Source: an uncultured Peptococcaceae bacterium
Lineage (GTDB): Bacteria; Bacillota; Desulfotomaculia; Desulfotomaculales; Desulfocucumaceae
DNA: 61,697 nucleotides
NCBI GenBank assembly: GCA_958417755.1
Contig: CATZDY010000001.1
Span: 1-61,697, forward strand
Reading direction: 5' to 3'
The notes beneath the pieces are model-generated. The model was given only the letters and a program-made list of their open reading frames with translations. It was not told the origin of the DNA and made no database searches. Shown piece by piece: positions 35,474 to 43,546 of the stretch. The translations under genes were made by a program, and so were the position numbers. How positions within the stretch are numbered: the stretch's first letter is position 1; every line of letters begins with the position of its first letter.

Positions 35474-35580
35474 CAAAGGCTTTGGCGTAGTGTAAAAGAG
35501 GTGGTGTTCATAACTTCGATGACTGCTATAGAAATATTGTTGGTTCTAAGCAGAAATGTTTGATATTGGAGGTGGGGGGG

Positions 35581-36030
35581 TTGAAACTTTCCACCAGAGG
35601 GCATTACGGGCTAAAAGCTATGTTTGATTTAGCGCAACATGATAACAATGAACCCATTCCCTTAAAAAGCGTGGCAGAGCGCCAGAATTTGCCGGAATAT
35701 TATTTGGAGCAATTGATTGCTGTATTGCGCAAAGCGGGATTGGTGAAAAGTGTGCGGGGAGCCCAAGGGGGCTACATGTTGGCTAAAAAACCGGGTGAAA
35801 TTAAAGTAGGAGATATCATTCGCGTCCTGGAAGGTCCCATTGCGCCAGTGGAATGCGTCAATGAGATACAACCCATAGATTGCGATAATGCGGATGTTTG
35901 CATTACCAGAACTGTTTTGGCCCGGGTACGGGACAGCATTGTGGATGTGCTTGATTCCATTAGTTTGGATGACATGTGCCGGGAAGCAGAGAAGGTGAAT
36001 CAAACCAATAAAAATAACAAAAGCTGTTAA
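35581..36030 (+). CDS. iscR: Rrf2-family regulator, IscR-like
   Basis: A winged-helix regulator of 149 residues. Three cysteines (C92, C101, C107) lie where IscR-type proteins bind a [2Fe-2S] cluster; their spacing differs slightly from E. coli IscR but they are more complete than in CymR. The DNA-binding part (LSTRGHYGLKAMFDLAQ, VRGAQGGYMLAK) is conserved. TTG 35581 follows GGAGGTGGGGGG; the frame opens 7 codons earlier. Located directly before iscS-iscU, it probably represses this operon according to Fe-S status. Confidence 0.93.
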   Translation: MKLSTRGHYGLKAMFDLAQHDNNEPIPLKSVAERQNLPEYYLEQLIAVLRKAGLVKSVRGAQGGYMLAKKPGEIKVGDIIRVLEGPIAPVECVNEIQPIDCDNADVCITRTVLARVRDSIVDVLDSISLDDMCREAEKVNQTNKNNKSC

Positions 36031-36152
36031 TTGGCTTTTATTTGTTAACCCTAGGTACAACAAATAAGAAAAATTTTATCCCTATCCTTAAAGGCAGCTT
36101 TTTAGATGCCCATGATGGGGGATAGTTTTGAATCCAGAGGAGGTTTGGAACT

Positions 36153-37376
36153 GTGCGCAGAGTTTATTTTGACCATAGCGCCACAACACCGGTAAGACCG
36201 GAAGTGGCTGAGGTGATGTATGAACAGTTAAAAAACAGTTTTGGCAATCCTACCAGCTTGCATTATTTCGGCCGGCAGGCCCGCAAAGAGGTGGATTTGG
36301 CCCGGGAACAAGTGGCCCAGGCCATTGGAGCCAATCCAACTGAAATTGTGTTTACCAGCGGGGGAACTGAAGCGGATAATATGGCCATTCATGGTGTGGC
36401 TATGGCCAATAAAAACCGGGGTAATCATATCATTACCAGCGCTGTGGAGCACCATGCAGTGCTGAATACTGTAAAAGCTTTAGGCAAGGAAGGGTTTACC
36501 ATTACCATTTTGCCGGTGGACAAATATGGGATGGTCAGTGTGGAAGATGTGGCTGCTGCTATTACGGACAAAACCATTTTGATTACCATTATGCATGCTA
36601 ACAATGAAATGGGTACCATTATGCCCATTCAGGAAATCAGTAAATTGGCCCATGAAAAAGGGATTTTGATGCATGTGGATGCAGTGCAGAGCTTTGGGAA
36701 GATTCCTGTGCATGTGGATGATTTGCAAGCGGATTTGCTTTCCTTGGCAGCCCATAAATTTTATGGCCCCAAGGGGGTAGGCGCCCTTTATGTGCGCAAA
36801 GGAACCCGTTGGAAACAATCCTTGTTCCATGGTGGGGCCCAAGAACGTTTGCGGCGGGCTGGTACGGAAAATGTACCTGGCATTGTGGGCATGGGCTTGG
36901 CTGCAGAGCTGGCTGTACGGGATTTAAAAGAAGAAGCGGAAAAGATGACTGCCATGCGGGATCGCTTGATTCAAGAGGTAACCGGCAAAATCAGCAACGT
37001 GGAGTTAACAGGCCATCCAACCTTGCGTTTGCCCAATCATGCCAGTTTTACCTTTGAATATATTGAAGGGGAGTCCATGCTTTTGAGCTTGGATTTAAAA
37101 GGCGTAGCTGCTTCCAGTGGATCTGCTTGTACATCCGGGTCTCTGGAACCCTCCCATGTGTTACTGGCCATGGGAATTCCCCATGAAATTGCCCACGGGT
37201 CCATTCGTCTTACTTTAGGACGGGACAATACCATGGAAGATGTGGATTATTTCTTGGAAATCATGCCTCCCATTGTGGAGAGATTGCGGGCCATGTCACC
37301 CTTGGATCAAGAGAATGAATTCGCTGCCAGTGGTCAATGTGATGTTTGTAAATCCCATTCTACATGTAAATTGTAG
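36153..37376 (+). CDS. iscS: Cysteine desulfurase
   Basis: A NifS/IscS-type PLP enzyme of 407 residues that takes sulfur from cysteine for Fe-S clusters and tRNA thiolation. The start HSATTPVRPEV, the Schiff-base Lys in LAAHKFYGPKG near residue 201, and the catalytic Cys325 in SSGSACTSG (the long-loop group I arrangement) are clear. The C-terminal tail carries an additional cluster, CDVCKSHSTC, not needed for the core enzyme. Starts with GTG 36153 after AGAGGAGG. It is followed by iscU and mnmA, the two main sulfur acceptors. Confidence 0.96.
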   Translation: MRRVYFDHSATTPVRPEVAEVMYEQLKNSFGNPTSLHYFGRQARKEVDLAREQVAQAIGANPTEIVFTSGGTEADNMAIHGVAMANKNRGNHIITSAVEHHAVLNTVKALGKEGFTITILPVDKYGMVSVEDVAAAITDKTILITIMHANNEMGTIMPIQEISKLAHEKGILMHVDAVQSFGKIPVHVDDLQADLLSLAAHKFYGPKGVGALYVRKGTRWKQSLFHGGAQERLRRAGTENVPGIVGMGLAAELAVRDLKEEAEKMTAMRDRLIQEVTGKISNVELTGHPTLRLPNHASFTFEYIEGESMLLSLDLKGVAASSGSACTSGSLEPSHVLLAMGIPHEIAHGSIRLTLGRDNTMEDVDYFLEIMPPIVERLRAMSPLDQENEFAASGQCDVCKSHSTCKL

Positions 37377-37439
37377 GGGCGAAGATAGAAGAAAAGAGTA
37401 AAACTTGGAACCAGCACGGGTTAGAGGAGGTTTGGGTTT

Positions 37440-37811
37440 ATGTATACAGAAAAAGTGATGGATCATTTTGAAAACCCGAGAAATGTAGGGGAAATTGAGA
37501 ATCCGGACGGAGTGGGACAAGTGGGCAATCCCACCTGTGGAGATATTATGAAGATTTATCTGCGGGTCAAGGATAATGTTATTGAAGATGTTAAATTTAA
37601 AACCTTTGGTTGTGGCGCTGCCATAGCCACCAGCAGCATGGTGACAGAAATGGTAAAGGGCAAAACATTGGACGAAGCCATGCAAATCAGCAATAAGATG
37701 GTGGCAGAAGCGTTGGACGGTTTGCCGCCCAAAAAAATGCATTGTTCCAATCTAGCAGCTGATGCTTTGCACGCAGCCATTCAAGATTATCAAGATAAAC
37801 AAGGAGCCTAG
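37440..37811 (+). CDS. iscU: Fe-S cluster scaffold IscU/NifU N-terminal type
   Basis: A scaffold of 123 residues with the three cluster ligands C33, C58 and C102 and the conserved Asp35 that makes clusters labile. The start YTEKVMDHFENPRNVGEI is typical. It receives sulfur from the desulfurase encoded 63 bases upstream. TTAGAGGAGG precedes the ATG. It has no C-terminal NfuA-like domain. Confidence 0.97.
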   Translation: MYTEKVMDHFENPRNVGEIENPDGVGQVGNPTCGDIMKIYLRVKDNVIEDVKFKTFGCGAAIATSSMVTEMVKGKTLDEAMQISNKMVAEALDGLPPKKMHCSNLAADALHAAIQDYQDKQGA

Positions 37812-37897
37812 GTTTGGGAACAGTGTATATAGCCAGCAAGAATGTAAGATGTTTTTGTGGGTTAAGAAGCAAAATGGGCTGGCGGTGAAAAAATACA

Positions 37898-38995
37898 ATG
37901 ACCAGGAAAGAAAAAGAGCAAACAAAGGTAGCGGTGGCCATGAGCGGTGGAGTAGACAGTGCAGTCACCGCTGCTCTTTTATTGACTGAGGGATATCAGG
38001 TATTTGGTTTAACCATGCAGGTGGAAAATACTGCTGCTGAAAAAGCCCAAGGGGGTTGCTGTTCAAAGGCAGCGGTGGAAGATGCCCGTAAAGTAGCCCA
38101 GGCATTGGAGATTCCTTTATTTGTACTGGATGTACATCAAGAATTTGAAAAGCAAGTGATCCAATATTTTATCCATGCTTATTTATCTGGACAAACTCCG
38201 AATCCTTGTATTGCTTGTAATCAGCATATGAAGTTTACCCTTTTGCTTCAAAAGGCTATGGCAGAGGGCGCTGATTATCTGGCCACTGGCCATTATGTGC
38301 GATTATCCCGGGATAAAGCAACAGGCCGGTATTTGCTGCAAAAAGGCGTGGATCAACGAAAGGATCAAAGCTATGTGTTGTATCATTTAACCCAAGAGCA
38401 ACTTGCCAAGATTCTGACGCCTTTGGGGGGGTATACCAAAGAGCAAGTGCGTCATATGGCTGCCCAATGGAAATTGCCTGTGGCTCATAAACCAGAAAGT
38501 CAAGAAATATGTTTTGTTCCCCATGATGATTATAATGCCTTTTTAAAGCAACGGGTGGGGGAAGCCATAAAGCCCGGTTGTTTTGTGAATCTTGCAGGAC
38601 AAGTCATTGGACAACACCAAGGGGTTCCTTTTTATACCATTGGACAGCGCAGAGGACTGGGATCTGGTTTTGGGAAACGCATGTATGTGGTGGCTTTGCG
38701 GGCTCAAACCGGCGATGTGGTATTGGGAGACAATGGGGATTTATTTGCTTCTTCCTTGGAAGCAACGGACAATGCCTTTATTCCCTTTGAGCAGTTAACC
38801 AATCCCATACAGGTGGAGGCAAAGATACGATATAATGGCAGTGCTGCTGCAGCCTCTTTGGTCCCTTTATCCCAGGGCCATATTTTGGTTCAATTTGCAG
38901 AGCCCCAGCGGGCCATAACGCCGGGACAAGCGGTGGTGTATTACCAGGGGGATTGGGTGATTGGCGGGGGAACCATTCAAAGGGTCTGTCCCTAG
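37898..38995 (+). CDS. mnmA: tRNA-specific 2-thiouridylase MnmA
   Basis: An ATP-dependent enzyme of 365 residues that makes 2-thiouridine at U34 of tRNA Lys, Glu and Gln. The PP-loop AMSGGVDSAV is near residue 14, the first catalytic Cys in NPCIACNQHMKF near 102, and the second in ESQEICFVPHDDY near 203; the GQRRGLG motif follows. Placement after iscS-iscU is common in Firmicutes and delivers sulfur directly. The AAGATGT-TTTTG region overlaps poor alternatives, and ATG 37898 is the best start. A terminator follows after about 90 bases. Confidence 0.97.
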   Translation: MTRKEKEQTKVAVAMSGGVDSAVTAALLLTEGYQVFGLTMQVENTAAEKAQGGCCSKAAVEDARKVAQALEIPLFVLDVHQEFEKQVIQYFIHAYLSGQTPNPCIACNQHMKFTLLLQKAMAEGADYLATGHYVRLSRDKATGRYLLQKGVDQRKDQSYVLYHLTQEQLAKILTPLGGYTKEQVRHMAAQWKLPVAHKPESQEICFVPHDDYNAFLKQRVGEAIKPGCFVNLAGQVIGQHQGVPFYTIGQRRGLGSGFGKRMYVVALRAQTGDVVLGDNGDLFASSLEATDNAFIPFEQLTNPIQVEAKIRYNGSAAAASLVPLSQGHILVQFAEPQRAITPGQAVVYYQGDWVIGGGTIQRVCP

Positions 38996-39083
38996 ACTCA
39001 TAATCATATGCCCGTGGAGTTGGCTTTCGTCCAGTTCCATGGTGAATACGCAAATAGAAATGCAGGCCATGAGTCTCAAAGAA

Positions 39084-39123
39084 AGCACCCATGCAAGCCA
39101 ATAATAGCATGGGTGCTTTTTTT
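39084..39123 (+). terminator. Terminator after mnmA
   Basis: AGCACCCATGC and GCATGGGTGCT pair over a 12-base loop, followed by a run of T. Confidence 0.9.
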
Positions 39124-39124
39124 G

Positions 39125-39411
39125 TTCACTTGGCTTTGAAGTCTGCAGATTCGGTCAGGCCTTCCTGCTCCCTGGGTACGCTCCCCGGCCTTCCCAGTAG
39201 CTCCCCGTTCAAACTAACAGAGGCAACGCCAGCGTTATGTGGTTATTGTTTAGGGAGGGTATTTCCGCAAAATAACAGACCGGTTGTTGCTTTGGTATGT
39301 AGGACAATGGTCAGTACGTTACGTCCCGGATTTGTTCAGCGGTCATGTTTGGAATTTCGTCTAAAAAGACTTTCCAGAATGGCCCCTGCTCCTAATAAGG
39401 TGTGTGGTTGA
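39125..39411 (+). other. Unidentified GC-richer open segment
   Basis: This segment is visibly richer in G and C than its neighbours and is open in one plus-strand frame up to a TGA at 39409. The deduced protein (rich in Ser, Pro, Leu, Cys, Arg) has no recognisable motif and no ribosome binding site. The opposite strand has frames with few stops as well. It may be a remnant of a transferred element. I cannot assign a function. Confidence 0.3.
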
Positions 39412-39481
39412 TTGTGGGCATCAAAATATAAATTTAACATGAATGGGTAAATGCCCATAGGAACAAAGGAGGGGTATTCTT

Positions 39482-39931
39482 ATGGTTATTACAAAAGCGG
39501 CGGCGGAAGATTTACAAGCAATACTTGCCTTACAGTATCTTGCTTATCAAAGTGAAGCAAAATTGTTTAGTAGCTCAGATATTCCACCTTTAAAACAGAC
39601 ATTACAGGAACTTAGATCGGAATATAAAAAAGGGACTATACTAAAAGTAGTTCATGAAGATGATAAAATTATAGGTTCTGTAAGAGCCTACTGTGATAAT
39701 GATACAGTGTATATTGGCAAGTTAATTGTCCACCCGGATTGGCAAAGAAAAGGTATTGGCACAAAGTTACTTTTGGAAATCGAACATAGATATCCAAATA
39801 AACGATATGAATGATTTACAAGTACACGTAGCAAAGGTAATATACAGCTATATGAACGCCTCGGCTATAAGAGCTTTCAAGAAAAAAACATGAATGATGA
39901 ATTGCGTTTTGTTTACTTGGAAAAGAAATAG
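39482..39931 (+). pseudogene. GNAT N-acetyltransferase broken by an in-frame TGA
   Basis: The frame encodes a complete GNAT acetyltransferase of 149 codons, with the acetyl-CoA loop LIVHPDWQRKGIGTKLLLEI near residues 80-99 and the C-terminal strand LYERLGYKSFQEKN, but codon 111 (39812-39814) is TGA. In homologues this place usually reads Tyr-Glu-Leu-Phe-Thr, so a single change (TTA or TTG to TGA) explains it. The 39 codons after it are intact and end in TAG. AAGGAGGGGTATTCT precedes the ATG. It is either a recent pseudogene or a sequencing error. No selenocysteine context was seen. Confidence 0.8.
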
Positions 39932-39932
39932 T

Positions 39933-40124
39933 TTAATGATTTGCTGCGGTTTTCGACTGTAAATCAAGAGACTTTTTCATCCTGTTTGTAGGTTCAAATT
40001 TCTTAATTGCATTTTTATATGGCAAGGAGTTACTTTTCGCCAATTCCTTGAGCAAGCTGCTGCTGGGGATAAACACGCCCTTTGCCATATCCTCGGCATG
40101 CAAGGGCCTCTTTCTTGTGGTCAC
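39933..40124 (-). pseudogene. Possible gene remnant
   Basis: An open minus-strand segment with biased composition (Lys, Ser, Leu) whose neighbouring frame upstream also reads sensibly for ~40 codons (WLKKKTGPKPSDHKKEA). This may be one frameshifted accessory gene. No family was recognised and no ribosome binding site seen, so it could be chance. Confidence 0.2.
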
Positions 40125-40425
40125 TTGGTTTTGGGCCAGTCTTCTTTTTCAGCCATGAATTTTCTCCATGAGTGTCATAGATATATATCTAATTTTGTTG
40201 CATTGGTGGAGCTGTTTGCACTTTTTCACTTTACAAATGACTTCTCTGGAATTTAGGCAGTTTTCTTACTAAATACCATTCCTTAAAATTTAACCTTAAC
40301 CGCTAAATGGCCTTTCACAACTTCTGTATGAGGAAACAGGGGAGACACACGAATAGCAGCTAACAATAAGGACTTTGGTATAAAAAAACCGCCATAGGCT
40401 TGACTATAATGGTTTCCTTGATGAG
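40125..40425. other. Intergenic stretch downstream of the DUF4143 ATPase
   Basis: No gene was found. The sequence is AT-rich with stops in all frames. No terminator hairpin for the minus-strand ATPase gene was recognised. Confidence 0.3.
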
Positions 40426-41640
40426 CTAATTCCATTTTGGTGCGGTAAGGAAATGCCGGATATTTCGGTGCTTGATCCCATTGCGGCTCATGTCAAACTC
40501 ATCCAGCGAGACAACGTATTTCGGGAAGTTATCCCTGATGTAGTCATATGCATTGAACTCACGCTTGATTGTTTCCTCTGATGCAAGCAGATACGATACC
40601 TGGACATACAGCCTTTCGCCCTGCTTTTCGCAGACAAAATCGACTTCTTTTTCAGCAGCTTTGCCCACTGTAACAGTATAGCCCCGGCGCAATAGCTCCA
40701 TATATACGATGTTCTCGAGTATGAGATTGATATCCCGCATATTGCCGCCATAAACCGCTTCCCGGATGCCATGGTCGGCCATGTAGTATTTTTCGTTGAC
40801 CGTGAGGAGCTTCTTGCCCTGCAAATCCTGCCGCTTAACCCGGTAGAACAGGAAGGCATCCTCACACGCCTTGATGTAATTGAGGATGGTTTCGGGCGCA
40901 ACAGTGCGTCCCTCGTTCTTAAAATATTTAGAGATCGCTGTTGCGGAGAAGGTTGTTCCGATGTTGGCGATGATATAAGCGATGATACGCTCCAGCAAAT
41001 CAACATCACGTATCTTGTTTCTTTTTACGATATCCTTGAGAACCACCGAGTTGTAGAGATCCTGCAAATACTGGAAGCTCGGTTCCGTGGCATACTGAAG
41101 GTTACTCAGATATGGCATACCGCCTGCGGTCAGGTACCTGGTGAAGCACTGCGCTGTGGTACTGTCCAAAAACACAGTTCGATAAAGCTCGGTGAATTCG
41201 CCAAAGGAAAAGGGGTAAATGATGAATTCAACATACCGTCCGGCAAGATAGGAGGCAAGCTCGCCAGAAAGCAGCTTTGCGTTTGAGCCGGTAATGTAAA
41301 TGTCGCAGTCCAGCTCTACCCGGAAGGAGTTGACGCACTTTTCCCAGCTTTCCACTTCCTGTATTTCATCAAAGAAGAGATAGACTTTGCCGCTGATTTC
41401 CGAGGTGCGCTTCAAGATTTCTACATGAAGAGCTTCGGCGGTACAAAGATGCGCGTTGCTCATGTTTTCAAAATTGATGGAGATGAATTGTTTTTCGCTC
41501 ACATTGGAGGCCATTAGTTCATCTTTTATCAGATCTAGCATCACAGACTTCCCACTGCGGCGAATGCCTGTTAAAACCTTGACCAGATCGTTTCCGATGA
41601 AAGGACGAATACGTCTCAGGTATAATTCTCGTTTAATCAT
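40426..41640 (-). CDS. ATPase with AAA_14 and DUF4143 domains
   Basis: A protein of 404 residues. Walker A GIRRSGKSVML is near residue 26, Walker B KVYLFFDEIQEVESWEKCV near 86, sensor-like ITGSNAKLLSGELASYLAGR follows, and the C-terminal DUF4143 domain contains YYMADHGIREAV and the nuclease-like EVDFVCEKQGERLYVQVSYL (an E-x-D...Q-V-x-Y pattern resembling a PD-(D/E)XK core). These proteins are common in anaerobes and archaea, often in mobile or variable regions; function unknown. Codon use is visibly more GC-rich than in flanking housekeeping genes, suggesting transfer. An AT-rich palindrome lies upstream. Confidence 0.88.
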   Translation of the reverse strand: MIKRELYLRRIRPFIGNDLVKVLTGIRRSGKSVMLDLIKDELMASNVSEKQFISINFENMSNAHLCTAEALHVEILKRTSEISGKVYLFFDEIQEVESWEKCVNSFRVELDCDIYITGSNAKLLSGELASYLAGRYVEFIIYPFSFGEFTELYRTVFLDSTTAQCFTRYLTAGGMPYLSNLQYATEPSFQYLQDLYNSVVLKDIVKRNKIRDVDLLERIIAYIIANIGTTFSATAISKYFKNEGRTVAPETILNYIKACEDAFLFYRVKRQDLQGKKLLTVNEKYYMADHGIREAVYGGNMRDINLILENIVYMELLRRGYTVTVGKAAEKEVDFVCEKQGERLYVQVSYLLASEETIKREFNAYDYIRDNFPKYVVSLDEFDMSRNGIKHRNIRHFLTAPKWN

Positions 41641-41705
41641 GAAGGAATTCCCCCCTTTTGGTGGTCGATTTTATGATATTACAGGTAGGAAATAAAAACA
41701 ATAAG

Positions 41706-41749
41706 ATATGTATATATTTATAAGATATAACTTTTAAATATATACATAT
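41706..41749. repeat. AT-rich 15-bp inverted repeat upstream of the DUF4143 gene
   Basis: ATATGTATATATTTA (41706-41720) and its exact complement (41735-41749) are separated by 14 bases. It could be an operator for the minus-strand ATPase gene, whose start is at 41640, or a scar of insertion. Confidence 0.55.
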
Positions 41750-41919
41750 GGCAGAATATAAAAGATATGATGATTAGATGGTTTGCATCGCTTCACAAGG
41801 GTAACTTCATATTCCTGGGCCATTGATATCCCTTTTATTGCTTGCAACAAATTGGCTGACGCATTTTTTTAGGCAAAATGGTTATACTAGCAATAGAAAG
41901 GTGTAGGAGGCGAAGTGTG

Positions 41920-42093
41920 TTGCAATGCCCAATTTGTGGGGGAAAAGCCACTGGTAAAGTAGGCGTGGAACAATATTATTGCTGGGATTGTTGTGTGGAG
42001 TATCGGTTGAATAAAGAAGGCGTACAAATTTATGAAGTTGCGGAAGATGGTAGTCTGGTTGCCTTTGATCCAAATAATGAATGTTTGATATAG
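41920..42093 (+). CDS. Small zinc-ribbon-like protein
   Basis: A protein of 57 residues with two Cys pairs (CPICGG near residue 4 and CWDCC near 24), the spacing of a zinc ribbon, followed by an acidic C-terminus. The TTG at 41920 is preferred because TAGGAGGCGAAG precedes it; the frame opens 14 codons earlier. Function unknown. It lies just before the AI-2E family gene. Confidence 0.7.
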   Translation: MQCPICGGKATGKVGVEQYYCWDCCVEYRLNKEGVQIYEVAEDGSLVAFDPNNECLI

Positions 42094-42160
42094 TTTTTAT
42101 AGGAAAAGCCGTTGCAATGTATGGGTTGATATATGGTTGCCGCAAACCTTGGTTCCTTAC

Positions 42161-42193
42161 TGATACAAACAAAGTAATATCTGTTTTGTATCA
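42161..42193. repeat. 9-bp inverted repeat before the AI-2E family gene
   Basis: TGATACAAA (42161-42169) and TTTGTATCA (42185-42193). There is no T run behind it; operator or mRNA hairpin. Confidence 0.5.
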
Positions 42194-42315
42194 CAGATAA
42201 GTAGAACTATAAGGGATGTGTTGCAGCCTTTTTTGTTTCAATCACCTGTATTTGATTTTTTGATTCCAAATATATAAAGGGTAGGTAAAACGTTACATAA
42301 AAAGGGGCGAAACAG

Positions 42316-43350
42316 TTGGCTTGGTGGTCAAATCGGAGGGTGCAACGGGGCTTATTTTATGGTGTCATGGTTGGAGGGGCTATTTTTGTTCTTTGTTTGC
42401 TCCAGGGCGCCCTATCCAGTTTTGTTTTGGCAGCAGTGCTGGTTTATTTGCTTAGCCCAATGGTGGATGCAGTGGAGAAAAAAGGAACCAGCCGGGTGGT
42501 TTCCATATTAATTGTATATCTGGCCATGGCCATTATTGCTGTGGCTCTAGGGATATATGGGATTCCCAAGATGGTAGATCAATTGAATACATTGGCTGAT
42601 GCTGTGCCCACCTATACCAAGCAGATTCAAGATATCAGTGAAACCGTGCAGGAACGATACAGCAAGGCAGGATTGCCCCAAGAAATGAGAGAAATTGCTG
42701 ATGGCTGTATCAAACAAGTGGAACAAAGGATTCTTGCTATGGCAGAACGGGCCATAGAATCATTGCTTGGTTTGTTCGGCCATATTTTGAATATTATTTT
42801 AGCGCCAGTCTTGGCTTTTTATCTACTAAAAGATATGAGGCGGTTTAAAACTGATTTTGCCCGGCTGTTGCCCAAGTCTTGGCGGATGGATGCCTTGGAA
42901 TTGCTCAGGGACATCAACCAGGTGTTGAAAAGCTATGTCCAAGGCTATTTACTGGTGGCTTTGATTGTGGGCTGTTTGATGGGTCTAAGCCTTTGGATTT
43001 TGGGGGTAGATTTTGCCCTAACCTTAGGAATTTTCGCCGGGCTTATGGAGCTGATTCCCTATTTTGGTCCTTTTATTGGGGCAATCCCAGCAGTGGCTTT
43101 GGCTTTATTAACCTCCAAGTGGCTGGCTTTCAAAGTTGTTTTGGTATTTTTTATTATGCAGCAAGTGGAAGGCAATGTGATTTCGCCCAAATTGTTGGGG
43201 GATAAGGTGGGCTTGCATCCTTTGGCAGTGATTGTTTTCTTATTGGCTGGGGGGAAATTATACGGTTTAATGGGCATGTTATTGGCTGTGCCTCTGGCAG
43301 CAGTGGTCAAAATCATAGTTTCCTTTGCCTGGCGTAAGATTGCATCATAA
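42316..43350 (+). CDS. AI-2E family transporter (YrrI-like)
   Basis: A membrane protein of 344 residues with about seven to eight helices: two at residues 13-48, one near 65-80, one near 155-170, and four in the C-terminal half. The family motif LIPYFGPFIGAIPAVALAL is near residue 246 and EGNVISPKLLGDKVGLHPL near 285. The name derives from E. coli TqsA; Firmicutes members such as YrrI are of unknown substrate. Starts with TTG 42316. In Firmicutes the gene typically lies upstream of alaS, as here. Confidence 0.92.
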   Translation: MAWWSNRRVQRGLFYGVMVGGAIFVLCLLQGALSSFVLAAVLVYLLSPMVDAVEKKGTSRVVSILIVYLAMAIIAVALGIYGIPKMVDQLNTLADAVPTYTKQIQDISETVQERYSKAGLPQEMREIADGCIKQVEQRILAMAERAIESLLGLFGHILNIILAPVLAFYLLKDMRRFKTDFARLLPKSWRMDALELLRDINQVLKSYVQGYLLVALIVGCLMGLSLWILGVDFALTLGIFAGLMELIPYFGPFIGAIPAVALALLTSKWLAFKVVLVFFIMQQVEGNVISPKLLGDKVGLHPLAVIVFLLAGGKLYGLMGMLLAVPLAAVVKIIVSFAWRKIAS

Positions 43351-43546
43351 AAGTTCGACAAAAGAATAAACACTTCCCGCATATATGACAGAAAAATTAA
43401 TTTTCAGCTGCAAATCATTTACATGAAGTGGCAGCTAGGGTATAAATAAAAACCAATACAACAGAACAAAATGGGGTAATAGTATCTAGATCATTGTTTG
43501 TGAAACGGAATGTATAAAATTTAGAAAAAAAGTTGGAGTGATTTTC

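Noticed and set aside
39482..39931. Selenocysteine at the internal TGA of the acetyltransferase
   Set aside because: No SECIS-like hairpin directly follows and GNAT enzymes have no selenocysteine at this place; nonsense mutation is simpler.
41706..41749. CRISPR repeat or integrase attachment site
   Set aside because: Only one palindrome, no spaced repeats, and no integrase gene or duplicated tRNA end nearby.
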